A DNA stretch of 64,000 nucleotides from Paenibacillus sp. MAEPY2. GTDB taxonomy: Bacteria; Bacillota; Bacilli; Paenibacillales; Paenibacillaceae. This document shows, one piece after another, positions 63,956-64,000 of this stretch (position 1 is the stretch's first letter; each line of letters starts with the position of its first letter). A program made the translations under genes and the position numbers. The stretch spans positions 62,001-126,000 of the forward strand of contig NZ_AWUK01000026.1 of assembly GCF_000499205.1 (NCBI RefSeq). The letters are read 5' to 3'. Under the pieces are notes generated by a model. It was not told the origin of the DNA, made no database searches, and was given only the letters and a program-made list of their open reading frames with translations.

Positions 63956-64000
63956 TCATGAGGCAGGAAGGACAATGGACACTTCCGTTCCGTTGCCCGG
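63956..64000 (-). CDS. Sensor histidine kinase, C-terminal end (partial)
   Basis: Only the last 14 codons and the TGA stop are in the window: PGNGTEVSIVLPAS. This is the usual end of the HATPase domain (GxGTxVxIxLP) of YesM-type sensor kinases, which often sit next to Lpl-type sugar importers with an AraC-like response regulator. The sequence beyond the right edge is not visible. Confidence 0.65.
   Translation of the reverse strand, partial: PGNGTEVSIVLPAS

Overview
The window looks like a chromosomal segment of a Paenibacillus-type Firmicute. Strong AGGAGG-type ribosome binding sites, sigma-A promoters with 17-base spacers, S-layer homology (SLH) anchored exoenzymes, Lpl/Ytc-type ABC sugar importers without their own ATPase, GntR-LacI hybrid regulators and a YesM-like histidine kinase tail all point there; the genus is an inference from gene style. 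No rRNA, tRNA, CRISPR array, insertion sequence or phage gene was seen.

Three carbohydrate gene clusters dominate. Locus A (1-20354) reads leftward from an ABC importer (binding protein, two permeases) through a GH38 alpha-mannosidase, a giant SLH-anchored double beta-helix protein, an enolase-superfamily dehydratase, a sugar-nucleotide-type dehydrogenase, a GH71/99-like secreted glycosidase and a cytoplasmic GH43, ending at a terminator. A second, secreted GH43 runs off the left edge. A GntR-LacI regulator faces the cluster, and a promoter, cre-like site and shared repeat lie between them. Locus B (40578-58611) is a seven-gene leftward operon: an unrecognised TIM-barrel protein, GH38, two permeases, a binding protein, a DUF4965 protein and a GH106-like enzyme. 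Next to it are a second GntR-LacI regulator and a rightward secreted GxGYxYP protein. Almost identical 20-base motifs sit in the promoters of the operon and of the GxGYxYP gene, which ties them into one regulon. Locus C (58820-64000) has a binding protein, two permeases and a GH76 alpha-1,6-mannanase, with a cre site matching the consensus at every position and the last 14 codons of a histidine kinase upstream. GH38 twice, GH76 and GH99-like together suggest alpha-mannan or mannose-rich glycans as a theme.

The middle (20495-40333) is a mixture: a membrane-anchored alpha/beta hydrolase divergent from a TetR regulator and an HXXEE membrane protein; a phosphotransferase; a sigma factor fused to what looks like a dead peptidase domain; a PQQ-type beta-propeller protein; a leftward set of flavin reductase, MurB, HesB/IscA and a receiver-like protein, divergent from a SufR-like iron-sulfur regulator; an SDR with an AraC regulator; a large SLH protein with two tandem metallophosphoesterase units; and an RpiR regulator with NanE and a PTS EIICB gene for an amino sugar.

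The best candidate for an undescribed system is locus B: a complete, co-regulated import and degradation unit containing at least three poorly characterised proteins.
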